This document shows positions 26,594-33,850 of a stretch of 64,000 nt of DNA, one piece after another. Numbering within the stretch: position 1 is the stretch's first letter; every line of letters begins with the position of its first letter. The translations under genes were made by a program, and so were the position numbers. The notes under the pieces were generated by a model. That model saw only the letters and a list, made by a program, of their open reading frames with translations, was not told where the DNA came from and did no database searches. The stretch comes from Companilactobacillus halodurans (lineage in GTDB: Bacteria; Bacillota; Bacilli; Lactobacillales; Lactobacillaceae): positions 1 to 64,000 of the forward strand of contig NZ_VDFP01000002.1 in the NCBI RefSeq assembly GCF_009600985.1, in the 5' to 3' direction.

Positions 26594-27370
26594 ATGAGTC
26601 TATTTACATCCTTAGAAAAAGAAATTGTTCTTGTCACAGGTGGTTTTCAAGGGATTGGTCGACAAGTCGTTGAAACCTTCCAAGATGAGAAAGCAATTGT
26701 GATAGCGGCTGACTTAGCCTACCAAAACACGCAATTGGAACAGAAGAATGATCAAGAATATCAAATCAAGTTAGACGTCAGCAATGAAAAAAGCGTTCAG
26801 AATCTCGCTGAACAATTGAAATCGCAAAATCTAACTCCAAATATTTTGGTAAACGTTGCCGGAATTTCAACTATGGACTATTTGGTCGATAGTAAAACTT
26901 CTGACTTCGATAAGACAATTGCTGTCAATACTCGTGGGACTTATCTAGTGACCAAATATATCGTCAAATTGATGGTCGCAAAGAAACGTCCTGGAAAAGT
27001 TGTTTTGATTGCTTCACAAGCCGGTAAGAATGGTTATCGAGCTATGTCAGCCTATGTAGCTTCAAAGCATGCCGTTTTAAGTTTGACCAAGACCTTAGCG
27101 ATTGAAGTTGCTAAAGACCAAATCAACGTCAATGCTGTCTGTCCCGGAATCATCGAAACTTCCATGAAGCACCGTGAAAGAAAAGATGGAGCAAAGATTC
27201 GTGGGTTATCACCAGATGACATTGAAAAAGAAGACAATAGTCAAGTTCCACTGGGAAGAACTGGAACTCCTCAAGATGTCGCTAACGTAGTGTTGTTTTT
27301 GGCTAGTCCACTGTCAGATTATATGACAGGACAAGGAATCAACGTTACTGGCGGCATGACGATGAATTAA
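26594..27370 (+). CDS. Short-chain dehydrogenase/reductase
   Basis: A 258-residue classical SDR. The NAD(P)-binding VTGGFQGIGRQV lies near residue 15, with an Asp after strand 2 (AADLAY) suggesting NAD preference; NVAGIS and the active-site Ser (LIASQAG) and Tyr-x3-Lys (YVASKHA) are present. The C-terminus DYMTGQGINVTGGMTMN is family-typical. It resembles acetoin/butanediol or sugar-alcohol dehydrogenases, but the substrate is not predictable. Its position as third gene of a methionine-responsive operon is unexpected; no terminator separates it from luxS. Confidence 0.85.
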   Translation: MSLFTSLEKEIVLVTGGFQGIGRQVVETFQDEKAIVIAADLAYQNTQLEQKNDQEYQIKLDVSNEKSVQNLAEQLKSQNLTPNILVNVAGISTMDYLVDSKTSDFDKTIAVNTRGTYLVTKYIVKLMVAKKRPGKVVLIASQAGKNGYRAMSAYVASKHAVLSLTKTLAIEVAKDQINVNAVCPGIIETSMKHRERKDGAKIRGLSPDDIEKEDNSQVPLGRTGTPQDVANVVLFLASPLSDYMTGQGINVTGGMTMN

Positions 27371-27390
27371 AGATTTTTACTTATAAAATT

Positions 27391-27527
27391 CAAAAGTACG
27401 CACAGGATGCGAGTCATCCTAGATAATAGAATTTATTGAAATATTTTGTGAGAACAAAATATAGGGTGATGTCGCATAAAATGCGTCCCTATATCGTAGA
27501 TTAACGATGTAGGGACGCATTTTTTTC
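27391..27527 (+). promoter_or_regulatory. Degenerate T-box relic acting as terminator
   Basis: Clearly related to the T-box at 24660: AGTACGCACAGGATGCGA resembles the Stem II/III part there, a Stem III-like hairpin (27441-27462) follows, and TAGGG..CGCAT / ATGCG..CCCTA can form an antiterminator. But there is no Stem I or specifier, and the bulge reads TGATGT in place of TGGTACC, so it cannot pair with a tRNA CCA end. The competing terminator is very strong: 17 bp with one G-U pair (27481-27497 with 27504-27520), then TTTTTT. It most likely just ends the metQ-luxS-SDR transcript. Confidence 0.75.
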
Positions 27528-27584
27528 AAATTTTTCTACCACGATTAAATTTTTGAAAAAGCAGAATATAAGGGGAAACTAGGG

Positions 27585-28439
27585 ATGAAGAATTCAAAAA
27601 GGATATTTTTAGTAATTGGTTTAGCATTATCGATTATTTTATTGGTCGGCTGTGGCAAACAATCGAAGGCAGCTTCAGAAACAGGCACGGTCACGATTGG
27701 TTCGCATACTTCAGATTTACAGATTTGGGAACATATTGCTAAAAGTCCTCAAGCTAAAAAACTAAATTTGAAGATTAAAACTAAAGTAATTTCTGACGGA
27801 GCACAATTAAATGCTGCCACAAGCGATGGTCAAGTCGATGTCAATGCTTTTCAGTCGTATTCATACTTTGAGGCCTATAACAAACAAAATCCTAAGGGTA
27901 AATTAGCAGCCCTTGGAACGACTTATTTGGAACCAATGGGGATTTATTCAAAGAAATATAAAAAAATTAATGATATTCCTGACGGTACAACGTTCGCAAT
28001 TCCTAATGATCCGGCTAATACTTCGAGAGCCTTGAAATTGCTGGAAAGTGCTGGTTTAGTCACATTAAAGAAAAGCTTCAATGCTTTTAGCGATACGAAA
28101 GATATTAAATCTAATCCGAAGAATTTGAAATTTAAAGAAATTGATGATGGTACAGGACCACGTGTTTTAAATGACGTACCGGTTGTCTTAATCGGAAACA
28201 GTATCGCTCTTGCTGGGGGATTGCACGTCTTGCAGGATTCAATTTATCATGAAAAGATTGACCAAAGCACTAAAGTAAATGTTAATGTTTTAGCGACAGC
28301 GCAGAAGAATAAAAATAATCCCACTTTCAAGAAATTAGTCGAGTTATACCACGATAAGGAAATTCAGAAATATATTAGTAAAAAGTATTATGGAACTAAA
28401 GTCGACGTTAATAAATCAATTTCATATTTGAATAAATAG
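27585..28439 (+). CDS. Second methionine-binding lipoprotein (MetQ/NlpA family)
   Basis: A 284-residue paralogue of the protein at 25230. It has the same signal-peptide start MKNSKRI and lipobox LVGC (Cys23), and near-identical stretches such as VDVNAFQS, NPKGKLAALGTTYLEP and KNLKFKEIDD. The long shared segments point to a local duplication followed by divergence in surface regions. AAGGGG and AGGG lie upstream of the ATG. It follows the T-box relic without an obvious promoter of its own. It may bind the same ligand or a related one such as methionine sulfoxide or a peptide. Confidence 0.9.
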   Translation: MKNSKRIFLVIGLALSIILLVGCGKQSKAASETGTVTIGSHTSDLQIWEHIAKSPQAKKLNLKIKTKVISDGAQLNAATSDGQVDVNAFQSYSYFEAYNKQNPKGKLAALGTTYLEPMGIYSKKYKKINDIPDGTTFAIPNDPANTSRALKLLESAGLVTLKKSFNAFSDTKDIKSNPKNLKFKEIDDGTGPRVLNDVPVVLIGNSIALAGGLHVLQDSIYHEKIDQSTKVNVNVLATAQKNKNNPTFKKLVELYHDKEIQKYISKKYYGTKVDVNKSISYLNK

Positions 28440-28474
28440 GTTTGAAAACATTAAGAATTTAGTTATTCAGAAAT

Positions 28475-28524
28475 AAAAAATGAGCAACTTCCAAACCTTT
28501 TGGCTTGTAGGTTGCTCATTTTTG
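28475..28524. terminator. Bidirectional terminator between metQ2 and the PfpI gene
   Basis: Long arms (AAAAAATGAGCAAC near 28475-28488 with GTTGCTCATTTTT near 28511-28523) enclose an inner stem. A/T runs on both sides let it serve the two convergent genes. Confidence 0.8.
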
Positions 28525-28556
28525 TAAAAGCTTTTAAATCATTTTTTCAAAATTTA

Positions 28557-29063
28557 TTAAGCTAATTCGTTAACGATAGCTTTGTTGAAGGCATCCAAAT
28601 CATCAGGTGTGCGACTTGTGATCAAATGACGGTCGATAACAACTGGTTCGTCTTTGACGATTCCACCAGCATAGTAAAGGTCTGTTTGAACTGTTTCATA
28701 TGAAGTCAAAGTTCTACCTTTAACGAGACCTGTTTGCATCAACAATTGTGGGCCGTGGCAAATTGAGAAGACGGCTTTGTCAGTCAACATGAACTTCTTA
28801 GCTAATTCTACGAAACGGTCATCGCTACGTAGATTGTCAGGTGAGAAGCCACCAGGAATCAAAAGTGCATCGTAATCGTCAGCCTTGATGTCATCGATAC
28901 CTTTGTCAGTTGTAAATTCAGTACCGTGCTTACCAGTTAATTTTTCATTAGCGTTAGCACCAACTAAAGTAACTTCGTTACCTGCATCTGTTAAAGCCTT
29001 GGCAGGGGATGTATATTCGATATCCTCGACATCGTTTGCCATTACTGCAATAATTTTACTCAT
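28557..29063 (-). CDS. DJ-1/PfpI family protein (YraA-like)
   Basis: A 168-residue class-I glutamine-amidotransferase-like protein. The nucleophile elbow SICHGPQ carries the conserved Cys, and IPGGFSPDNLRSD supplies the usual acidic partner region; YTSPAKALTDAGNEVTLVG is the first Rossmann-like unit. Members act in general stress or as glyoxalase/deglycase-type enzymes, and earlier names include intracellular protease. AAGGAG precedes the ATG. It is convergent with metQ2 and divergent from the cystathionine-enzyme gene. Confidence 0.88.
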   Translation of the reverse strand: MSKIIAVMANDVEDIEYTSPAKALTDAGNEVTLVGANANEKLTGKHGTEFTTDKGIDDIKADDYDALLIPGGFSPDNLRSDDRFVELAKKFMLTDKAVFSICHGPQLLMQTGLVKGRTLTSYETVQTDLYYAGGIVKDEPVVIDRHLITSRTPDDLDAFNKAIVNELA

Positions 29064-29217
29064 TATTCATACTCCTTCATTAATCAATAATTATAATTCT
29101 ACTAGTAGTTAAAGGGATGAATCAAATATTTTACCTTATAAATAAAATTATTGTTAATATTAGAGGCGTGTGAGAGATAATTTGATGTTTTTGGTAAATC
29201 GATTAAGGAGGAAAAAT

Positions 29218-30360
29218 ATGACAGAATTCGATACGAAATTAGTTCATGGAAAACCACAAGATGATAATAATACAGGGGCGGTCAATGTCCCAATCTATAA
29301 CTCTTCAACTTATATTTATCCATCGGTGGAAGCTGATGTGAAATATGATTATGAACGTTCAGGTAATCCAACTAGAAATTACTTGGAGGAGCAAGTGGCG
29401 CAATTAGAAGATGGTTATGGAGGATTTGCCTTTTCATCTGGTTCAGCAGCAATTCACGCTGTTTTAGCAATCTTTAAACCTGGCGACCACTTGATTATTG
29501 GAAAAGAGATTTACGGTGGCACTTTTAGAATCATCAATGAATTTTTTAAACGCTGGCAAATTGAATTTACTGCTGTGGATACACAAAATCCTTCAGAAAT
29601 TGAACAGGCTATTAGACCAAATACTAGAGCAATTTATTTCGAGAGTTTTACCAATCCACTGTTACACGTCACAAGTGTCAAGAAAACGGCAGCAGTCGCC
29701 AAAAAGCATCAATTGTTAACGATTGTTGACAATACTTTCTTATCGCCTTACTTGCAACGTCCCTTAGATTTAGGAGCTGATATTGTGATTCATTCGGCTA
29801 CTAAATATCTCAGTGGCCATTCGGATGTCATTGCCGGTATAGCTGTTGCAAAAGATAAAGCGATTGCTGATCGAATTTATTTCAATCAAAACAGTATCGG
29901 TTCGACTTTATCGCCGGAAGATTCCAATCTGGTTCGTCGTGGGATTCAAACATTAGCCGTTAGAATGGATCGACACCTCAGTAATGCTAAAAAAATCGTC
30001 GAATTCCTTCAAAAACGACCAGAAATTGAAAAAATTTACTATCCAGGCATCAGCGGCACGAAAGACCATGAAATAGCTCAAAAAGAGGCTGATGGCTTTG
30101 GTGGGATTGTCTCATTCGAGTTAAAAGAAGGATTAGATACAACCAAGTTTGTTGAAGGGACAAAATTGATTCAGTTAGCAGTCAGTTTAGGGGCTGTCGA
30201 GAGTTTGATTGAGTTGCCATATAAAATGACTCATGCAGAACTTTCGCCTGAAGAACAATTAAAGGCTGGCATCACGCATCAATTAGTTCGTCTATCAGTT
30301 GGAATTGAAGATCCTAAGGATTTGATTTCTGATTTAGCTCAAAGTTTAGACAAATTATAA
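29218..30360 (+). CDS. PLP-dependent cystathionine gamma-lyase/beta-lyase/synthase family enzyme
   Basis: A 380-residue Cys/Met-metabolism PLP enzyme. Lys196 in HSATKYLSGHSD should form the Schiff base. YERSGNPTR, SSGSAAIHAV, FTNPLLHV and DNTFLSPYLQ contribute the cofactor and substrate sites, and VSLGAVESLIELP is the family C-terminal segment. It acts in trans-sulfuration between homocysteine, cystathionine and cysteine, but which direction cannot be decided from motifs. A perfect AAGGAGG lies 7 bases before the ATG. Its position beside metQ and luxS suggests use of LuxS-derived homocysteine. Confidence 0.9.
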   Translation: MTEFDTKLVHGKPQDDNNTGAVNVPIYNSSTYIYPSVEADVKYDYERSGNPTRNYLEEQVAQLEDGYGGFAFSSGSAAIHAVLAIFKPGDHLIIGKEIYGGTFRIINEFFKRWQIEFTAVDTQNPSEIEQAIRPNTRAIYFESFTNPLLHVTSVKKTAAVAKKHQLLTIVDNTFLSPYLQRPLDLGADIVIHSATKYLSGHSDVIAGIAVAKDKAIADRIYFNQNSIGSTLSPEDSNLVRRGIQTLAVRMDRHLSNAKKIVEFLQKRPEIEKIYYPGISGTKDHEIAQKEADGFGGIVSFELKEGLDTTKFVEGTKLIQLAVSLGAVESLIELPYKMTHAELSPEEQLKAGITHQLVRLSVGIEDPKDLISDLAQSLDKL

Positions 30361-30377
30361 TTTAAAGTATGAAACAA

Positions 30378-30416
30378 AAAAGGCACTCGCAATTTAAAAA
30401 TTGTGAGTGCCTTTTA
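30378..30416. terminator. Bidirectional terminator
   Basis: A 17-bp stem (30378-30394 with 30399-30415, one G-U) with a TAAA loop is flanked by A and T runs. It serves the cystathionine-enzyme gene and the convergent beta-helix gene. Confidence 0.88.
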
Positions 30417-30420
30417 ATAT

Positions 30421-31221
30421 TTAATCAGTTGGTGGTCGTCTGCCATCAACTAAAATTCGAGATGCTTCATCAAATTTGAAATGGATTCTTTGTGATTCCG
30501 GTTCAAAGTTATCCACCGCAAAGCTGCTCTTGAGAATTCTGATTTGAGGAGAATTCCTAATAAAAATTAAATCTTGGCCAATCATTTCTGAAGAGCTTTT
30601 AACAGCCAAATCATTTTTATTGAGAGTTTTCGTAGAATCGACAGTCAAATTCTTGAAGAATAATTGTGAGTGACGTCTTAATTCCAATTTATGAGCCACA
30701 AAAGAATTTCTCAAAAAGACGGTCGAATTCTTTTGGAACAACAATTGAAAGAAAGTACTGTCCGCAAATAATTGACTGTTCTCAAGCGAAAGTCCAATGG
30801 CTTTAGTTTTAGCACCGGTCAAAATATTGGAGTCTTTAAATGAAAAGGAGGCATTTTGACCATAGATTGTATCCCAATCATCAGAAGTATTGCGGTCAAT
30901 AGTGATGTTATTGCCGTATACCTTAGCTCCATCATAAGCAGATAGGGTATTATCAGAATCTGCCGTATAATTAATGGTGAGATTTTTAAAAATTACCAAG
31001 CAGTCGGCGCCAATTGTAAAGCTGCAATATAATTTAACGGCACCTTTAGTATTTGATTTGCCGACAATGGTTATATTTCGTCTAACGGTACAAATAAAGG
31101 GATTATTTTTTGAAAAATATTCTCCAGGCATTAATTCGATTATGTCGCCATCTCGAGCATTGACGATAGCTGAAGAAAGCAGTTCATCAGTGTTATTTTG
31201 ATTGCCAATTGTGATTTTCAT
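30421..31221 (-). CDS. Hypothetical parallel beta-helix protein (266 aa)
   Basis: A 266-residue protein without signal peptide or membrane segment. After the lead-in DGDIIELMPGEY, which resembles the opening turn of pectin-lyase-like folds, it consists of short repeated strands with Asn/Ser turns (NITIVGKS, LVIFKNLTINYT, GAKVYGNNITIDRN, ASFSFKDSNILTGA, STVFLRNSFVAHK, LFFKNLTVDST). That is the pattern of a right-handed parallel beta-helix. I see no catalytic motif of polysaccharide lyases. GGAGGG precedes the ATG. The function is unknown; a cytoplasmic or non-classically exported scaffold is possible. Confidence 0.75.
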   Translation of the reverse strand: MKITIGNQNNTDELLSSAIVNARDGDIIELMPGEYFSKNNPFICTVRRNITIVGKSNTKGAVKLYCSFTIGADCLVIFKNLTINYTADSDNTLSAYDGAKVYGNNITIDRNTSDDWDTIYGQNASFSFKDSNILTGAKTKAIGLSLENSQLFADSTFFQLLFQKNSTVFLRNSFVAHKLELRRHSQLFFKNLTVDSTKTLNKNDLAVKSSSEMIGQDLIFIRNSPQIRILKSSFAVDNFEPESQRIHFKFDEASRILVDGRRPPTD

Positions 31222-31257
31222 AAAAATCCCTCCTTGATCTACTACTATTGTAAAATA

Positions 31258-31291
31258 AAAGAGACCAACAACTTAAGTGTTAGTCTCTTTT
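31258..31291 (-). terminator. Terminator of rpmB
   Basis: A 13-bp stem with one G-U pair (31258-31270 with 31278-31290) and a T-rich tail when read leftward. It lies 17 bp after the rpmB stop and also separates it from the beta-helix gene. Confidence 0.8.
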
Positions 31292-31308
31292 AAATTATTA
31301 AGTGATAA

Positions 31309-31494
31309 TTATACACGAGTAACTTTTCCTGATTTCAATGCTCTAGCTGAAACCCATACACGTTTTGGCTTACCATCAACCATGATACGAACTTTTTGCA
31401 AGTTTGGCTTCCAAGAACGTTTTGACTGGTTAAGAGCGTGTGAACGTTTGTTACCGAACACTGTTTTACGGCCTGTAATAATATCTTTTGCCAT
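31309..31494 (-). CDS. rpmB: 50S ribosomal protein L28
   Basis: A 61-residue bL28 with the signature [17 protein letters not shown] and the basic centre [13 protein letters not shown]. It lacks the paired cysteines of zinc-binding L28 forms, so it is the C-minus type. GGAGG lies upstream of the ATG on the minus strand. It is divergent from the Asp23 gene, the conserved rpmB/yloU arrangement of Firmicutes. Confidence 0.97.
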   Translation of the reverse strand: MAKDIITGRKTVFGNKRSHALNQSKRSWKPNLQKVRIMVDGKPKRVWVSARALKSGKVTRV

Positions 31495-31630
31495 GGGACC
31501 GACCTCCTTTGGCTACATGTTTTTTCTTTAAAATATCACCTGACTAATTTACCATAACTAGAAACCTAAATCAATAGAATAATTAGGGATTAATCTGCTT
31601 TTCTGTGGTTTAAATCTTTAATTAGAATTG

Positions 31631-31660
31631 TTGCTATGATAGAATTTTATTGTTTATGAT
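31631..31660 (+). promoter_or_regulatory. Predicted promoter of the Asp23-fakA genes
   Basis: TTGCTA (31631-31636) and TATGAT (31655-31660) are separated by 18 bp, about 30 bp before the Asp23 start. Confidence 0.4.
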
Positions 31661-31693
31661 AGATTTAGGTCCAAAGAATAGGAGGATCCAGAA

Positions 31694-32062
31694 ATGGCAG
31701 TTACAATTAAAACAAAACATGGTGAAATTGATGTTTCAACAAATACTGTTGCCACAATCGTTGGTGGCGCTGCATCTGATATCTACGGTATCGTAGGGAT
31801 GGCAAGCAAGAATCAATTGCGTGATGGCATGAATACAATTTTGAACCGTGAAGATTTTTCTAGAGGTATAGTGATCCATCAAGAAGATGGTAAACTGGCC
31901 GTTGATGTCTACATAATCGTTGGATATGGCATTAAAATATCTGAAGTAGCAAAAAATTTAAAAGAAAAAGTAAAATACAACCTAGAAACAATGCTTGGTA
32001 CACCAGCTGGCACTGTTAATGTTTACGTTCAAGGAATTAAAGTTTTGGACGATATTGAATAG
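31694..32062 (+). CDS. Asp23/Gls24 family protein (YloU-like)
   Basis: A 122-residue protein and the second Asp23-fold member in the window. It shows the family core: GEIDVSTNTVATIVGGAA, IYGIVGMASKNQLRDG, VDVYIIVGYGIKISEVAK and VNVYVQGIKV. It is shorter than the copy at 6355 and, as in other Firmicutes, precedes the fatty-acid kinase gene fakA by 25 bases. AGGAGG precedes the ATG. Its role is probably in envelope homeostasis linked to lipid metabolism; this is inferred from position. Confidence 0.9.
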   Translation: MAVTIKTKHGEIDVSTNTVATIVGGAASDIYGIVGMASKNQLRDGMNTILNREDFSRGIVIHQEDGKLAVDVYIIVGYGIKISEVAKNLKEKVKYNLETMLGTPAGTVNVYVQGIKVLDDIE

Positions 32063-32087
32063 ATAAAGCTGGTTGGAGGGGAAACTT

Positions 32088-33764
32088 TTGAGCAAAGAAA
32101 CAATTACAAAAAAAGAATTTTCAGATATGGTGCGAGTTGCATCCCATAGACTGGAAAAGAATGCTAAGTTTGTTAACTCATTGAACGTCTTTCCGGTTCC
32201 TGATGGCGATACCGGAACTAATATGAGTTTGACAATACAAAGCGGTTTTAAAGCTGTTAATGAATCAGAAAGCGATCACGTCGGTACTTTGGGAAAAGCT
32301 CTGGCAAAGGGAGTTTTGATGGGTGCTCGTGGTAATTCTGGAGTTATTACATCACAAATTTTCCGTGGCTTTTCAAAAAGTATCGAGAAAAAGGATAGCT
32401 TAACGGCTATGGATTTAGCTAAAGCTTTTGACGATGGGGTCAAGACGGCTTATAAGGCTGTTATGAAACCAGTTGAAGGAACTATCTTAACAGTCGCACG
32501 TTTTGGTGCCGAAGCTGGAATGAAAAAAGTTAAAACGACTAACGATTTAGTTGAAGTGATGAAGGCAGTTGTTAAGGGTTCTAAAGCCGGTTTGGAGAAA
32601 ACTCCATCATTGCTTCCAGTTTTAAAGGAAGTTGGCGTAGTTGATTCAGGTGGACAAGGATTAGTCTTTATCTATGAAGGCTTCTTAGAAGGCTTGAGTG
32701 GCGAAAAGGCCAGTGACGAAGAATATATCCCTGATGAAAGAGATATGACTGAGATGGTCAATGCTACGCATCATCAATCAGTTCAAGGTCAATTCAATAC
32801 CGATGAAATCAAAAATGGTTTCTGTACTGAAATGATGGTTGAATTGGGTAAAGATGCTACGACTGATGAAAAATTCGATAATGATACATTACGCAATTAT
32901 TTAGATAAAATTGGTGATTCATTAATTGTTGTCTCTGATGATGAAGTCGTCAAAGTCCACGTTCACACTAACTATCCTTATAAAGTTTGGGAAGCTGGTC
33001 GAAAATATGGTGCTTTAACTAAAATCAAGATTGATAATATGAGATTGCAACACGAAACAATCGTTGATGAAGATGAGCCAGTAACTCCAGAAACTAATGC
33101 ACAGCCAATTGATTATGCGGTGATTGCAGTTTCATCTGGTGAAGGTCTAACTAAATTGTTTGAGAGTTTAGGCGTAACTAGCGTTATCAGTGGTGGTCAA
33201 ACAATGAATCCATCAACGAATGATATTGTTGATGCAATCAATAAATCTAATGCTAAGCGTGCTTTGGTCTTGCCAAATAATGGAAATATCATTATGGCTG
33301 CAAAACAAGCGGTTGATTTAGTTGATATTCCAGTTGCTATCGTTGGTTCTAAGACAATTTCACAAGGAATGACAGCTATGCTTTCATTCAATCCTGAAGC
33401 TGAACTAGAAGAAAACGAAGAAAACATGGAAGATTCATTGGACACGGTTAAGAGTGGTCAAATCACTCAAGCTATCCGTGATACTGAAATCGACGGTTTG
33501 AAGATTACTAAAGGTCATTACATGGGCATCGTTGACGGCAAGATTTTAGTTGATGATGAAGACATCATTGATGGTACTGAAAAAATGCTCGATCAAATGA
33601 TCGATGAAGACAGTGAAGTTATTACGATTTTGGTGGGTCAAGATGGTGATAAGAAAGATGCACAAAAAGTTGCTGATTACTTAGATGATAAATATTCAGA
33701 CTTAGAAACTGAAATTCATCAAGGTGACCAACCCGTATACCCATACTTAGTTTCGGTTGAATAA
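32088..33764 (+). CDS. fakA: Fatty acid kinase catalytic subunit FakA (YloV/DAK2 family)
   Basis: A 558-residue protein that phosphorylates exogenous fatty acids bound to a FakB carrier. The N-terminal DAK2 domain has NVFPVPDGDTGTNMS (about 37-51, Mg-ATP site) and GARGNSGVI; a middle domain contains GFCTEMMVELG and VHVHTNYPYKVWE; the C-terminal DegV-like lobe ends VYPYLVSVE. The TTG at 32088 is the likely start because GGAGGGG lies 6 bases upstream; the TTG 15 bases earlier lies in that site. It feeds acyl-phosphate to PlsX/PlsY, and plsX lies two genes on. Confidence 0.92.
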   Translation: MSKETITKKEFSDMVRVASHRLEKNAKFVNSLNVFPVPDGDTGTNMSLTIQSGFKAVNESESDHVGTLGKALAKGVLMGARGNSGVITSQIFRGFSKSIEKKDSLTAMDLAKAFDDGVKTAYKAVMKPVEGTILTVARFGAEAGMKKVKTTNDLVEVMKAVVKGSKAGLEKTPSLLPVLKEVGVVDSGGQGLVFIYEGFLEGLSGEKASDEEYIPDERDMTEMVNATHHQSVQGQFNTDEIKNGFCTEMMVELGKDATTDEKFDNDTLRNYLDKIGDSLIVVSDDEVVKVHVHTNYPYKVWEAGRKYGALTKIKIDNMRLQHETIVDEDEPVTPETNAQPIDYAVIAVSSGEGLTKLFESLGVTSVISGGQTMNPSTNDIVDAINKSNAKRALVLPNNGNIIMAAKQAVDLVDIPVAIVGSKTISQGMTAMLSFNPEAELEENEENMEDSLDTVKSGQITQAIRDTEIDGLKITKGHYMGIVDGKILVDDEDIIDGTEKMLDQMIDEDSEVITILVGQDGDKKDAQKVADYLDDKYSDLETEIHQGDQPVYPYLVSVE

Positions 33765-33780
33765 TAAGGAGGAGGCTGTG

Positions 33781-33831
33781 ATGAAACGATTCGTTTTGTC
33801 ATGGTCTTTTTATTTTCTAAGAGCTTTTTAG
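33781..33831 (+). CDS. Putative 16-codon ORF between fakA and recG
   Basis: AAGGAGGAGG lies 5-6 bases before an ATG that opens MKRFVLSWSFYFLRAF, then TAG. The peptide is hydrophobic and aromatic with basic ends. The recG site and ATG follow after 19 bases. The very strong ribosome-binding site suggests that it is translated, either as a coupling peptide or as a vestige of a lost gene; in Bacillus serine dehydratase genes lie here. No family is recognised. Confidence 0.35.
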   Translation: MKRFVLSWSFYFLRAF

Positions 33832-33850
33832 AGAAAAGGAGGGAAAATGT

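Noticed and set aside
29064-29217. Possible S-box or T-box leader before the cystathionine enzyme gene
   Set aside because: The gap is only about 150 bp, AT-rich, and shows neither the T-box core nor S-box motifs.
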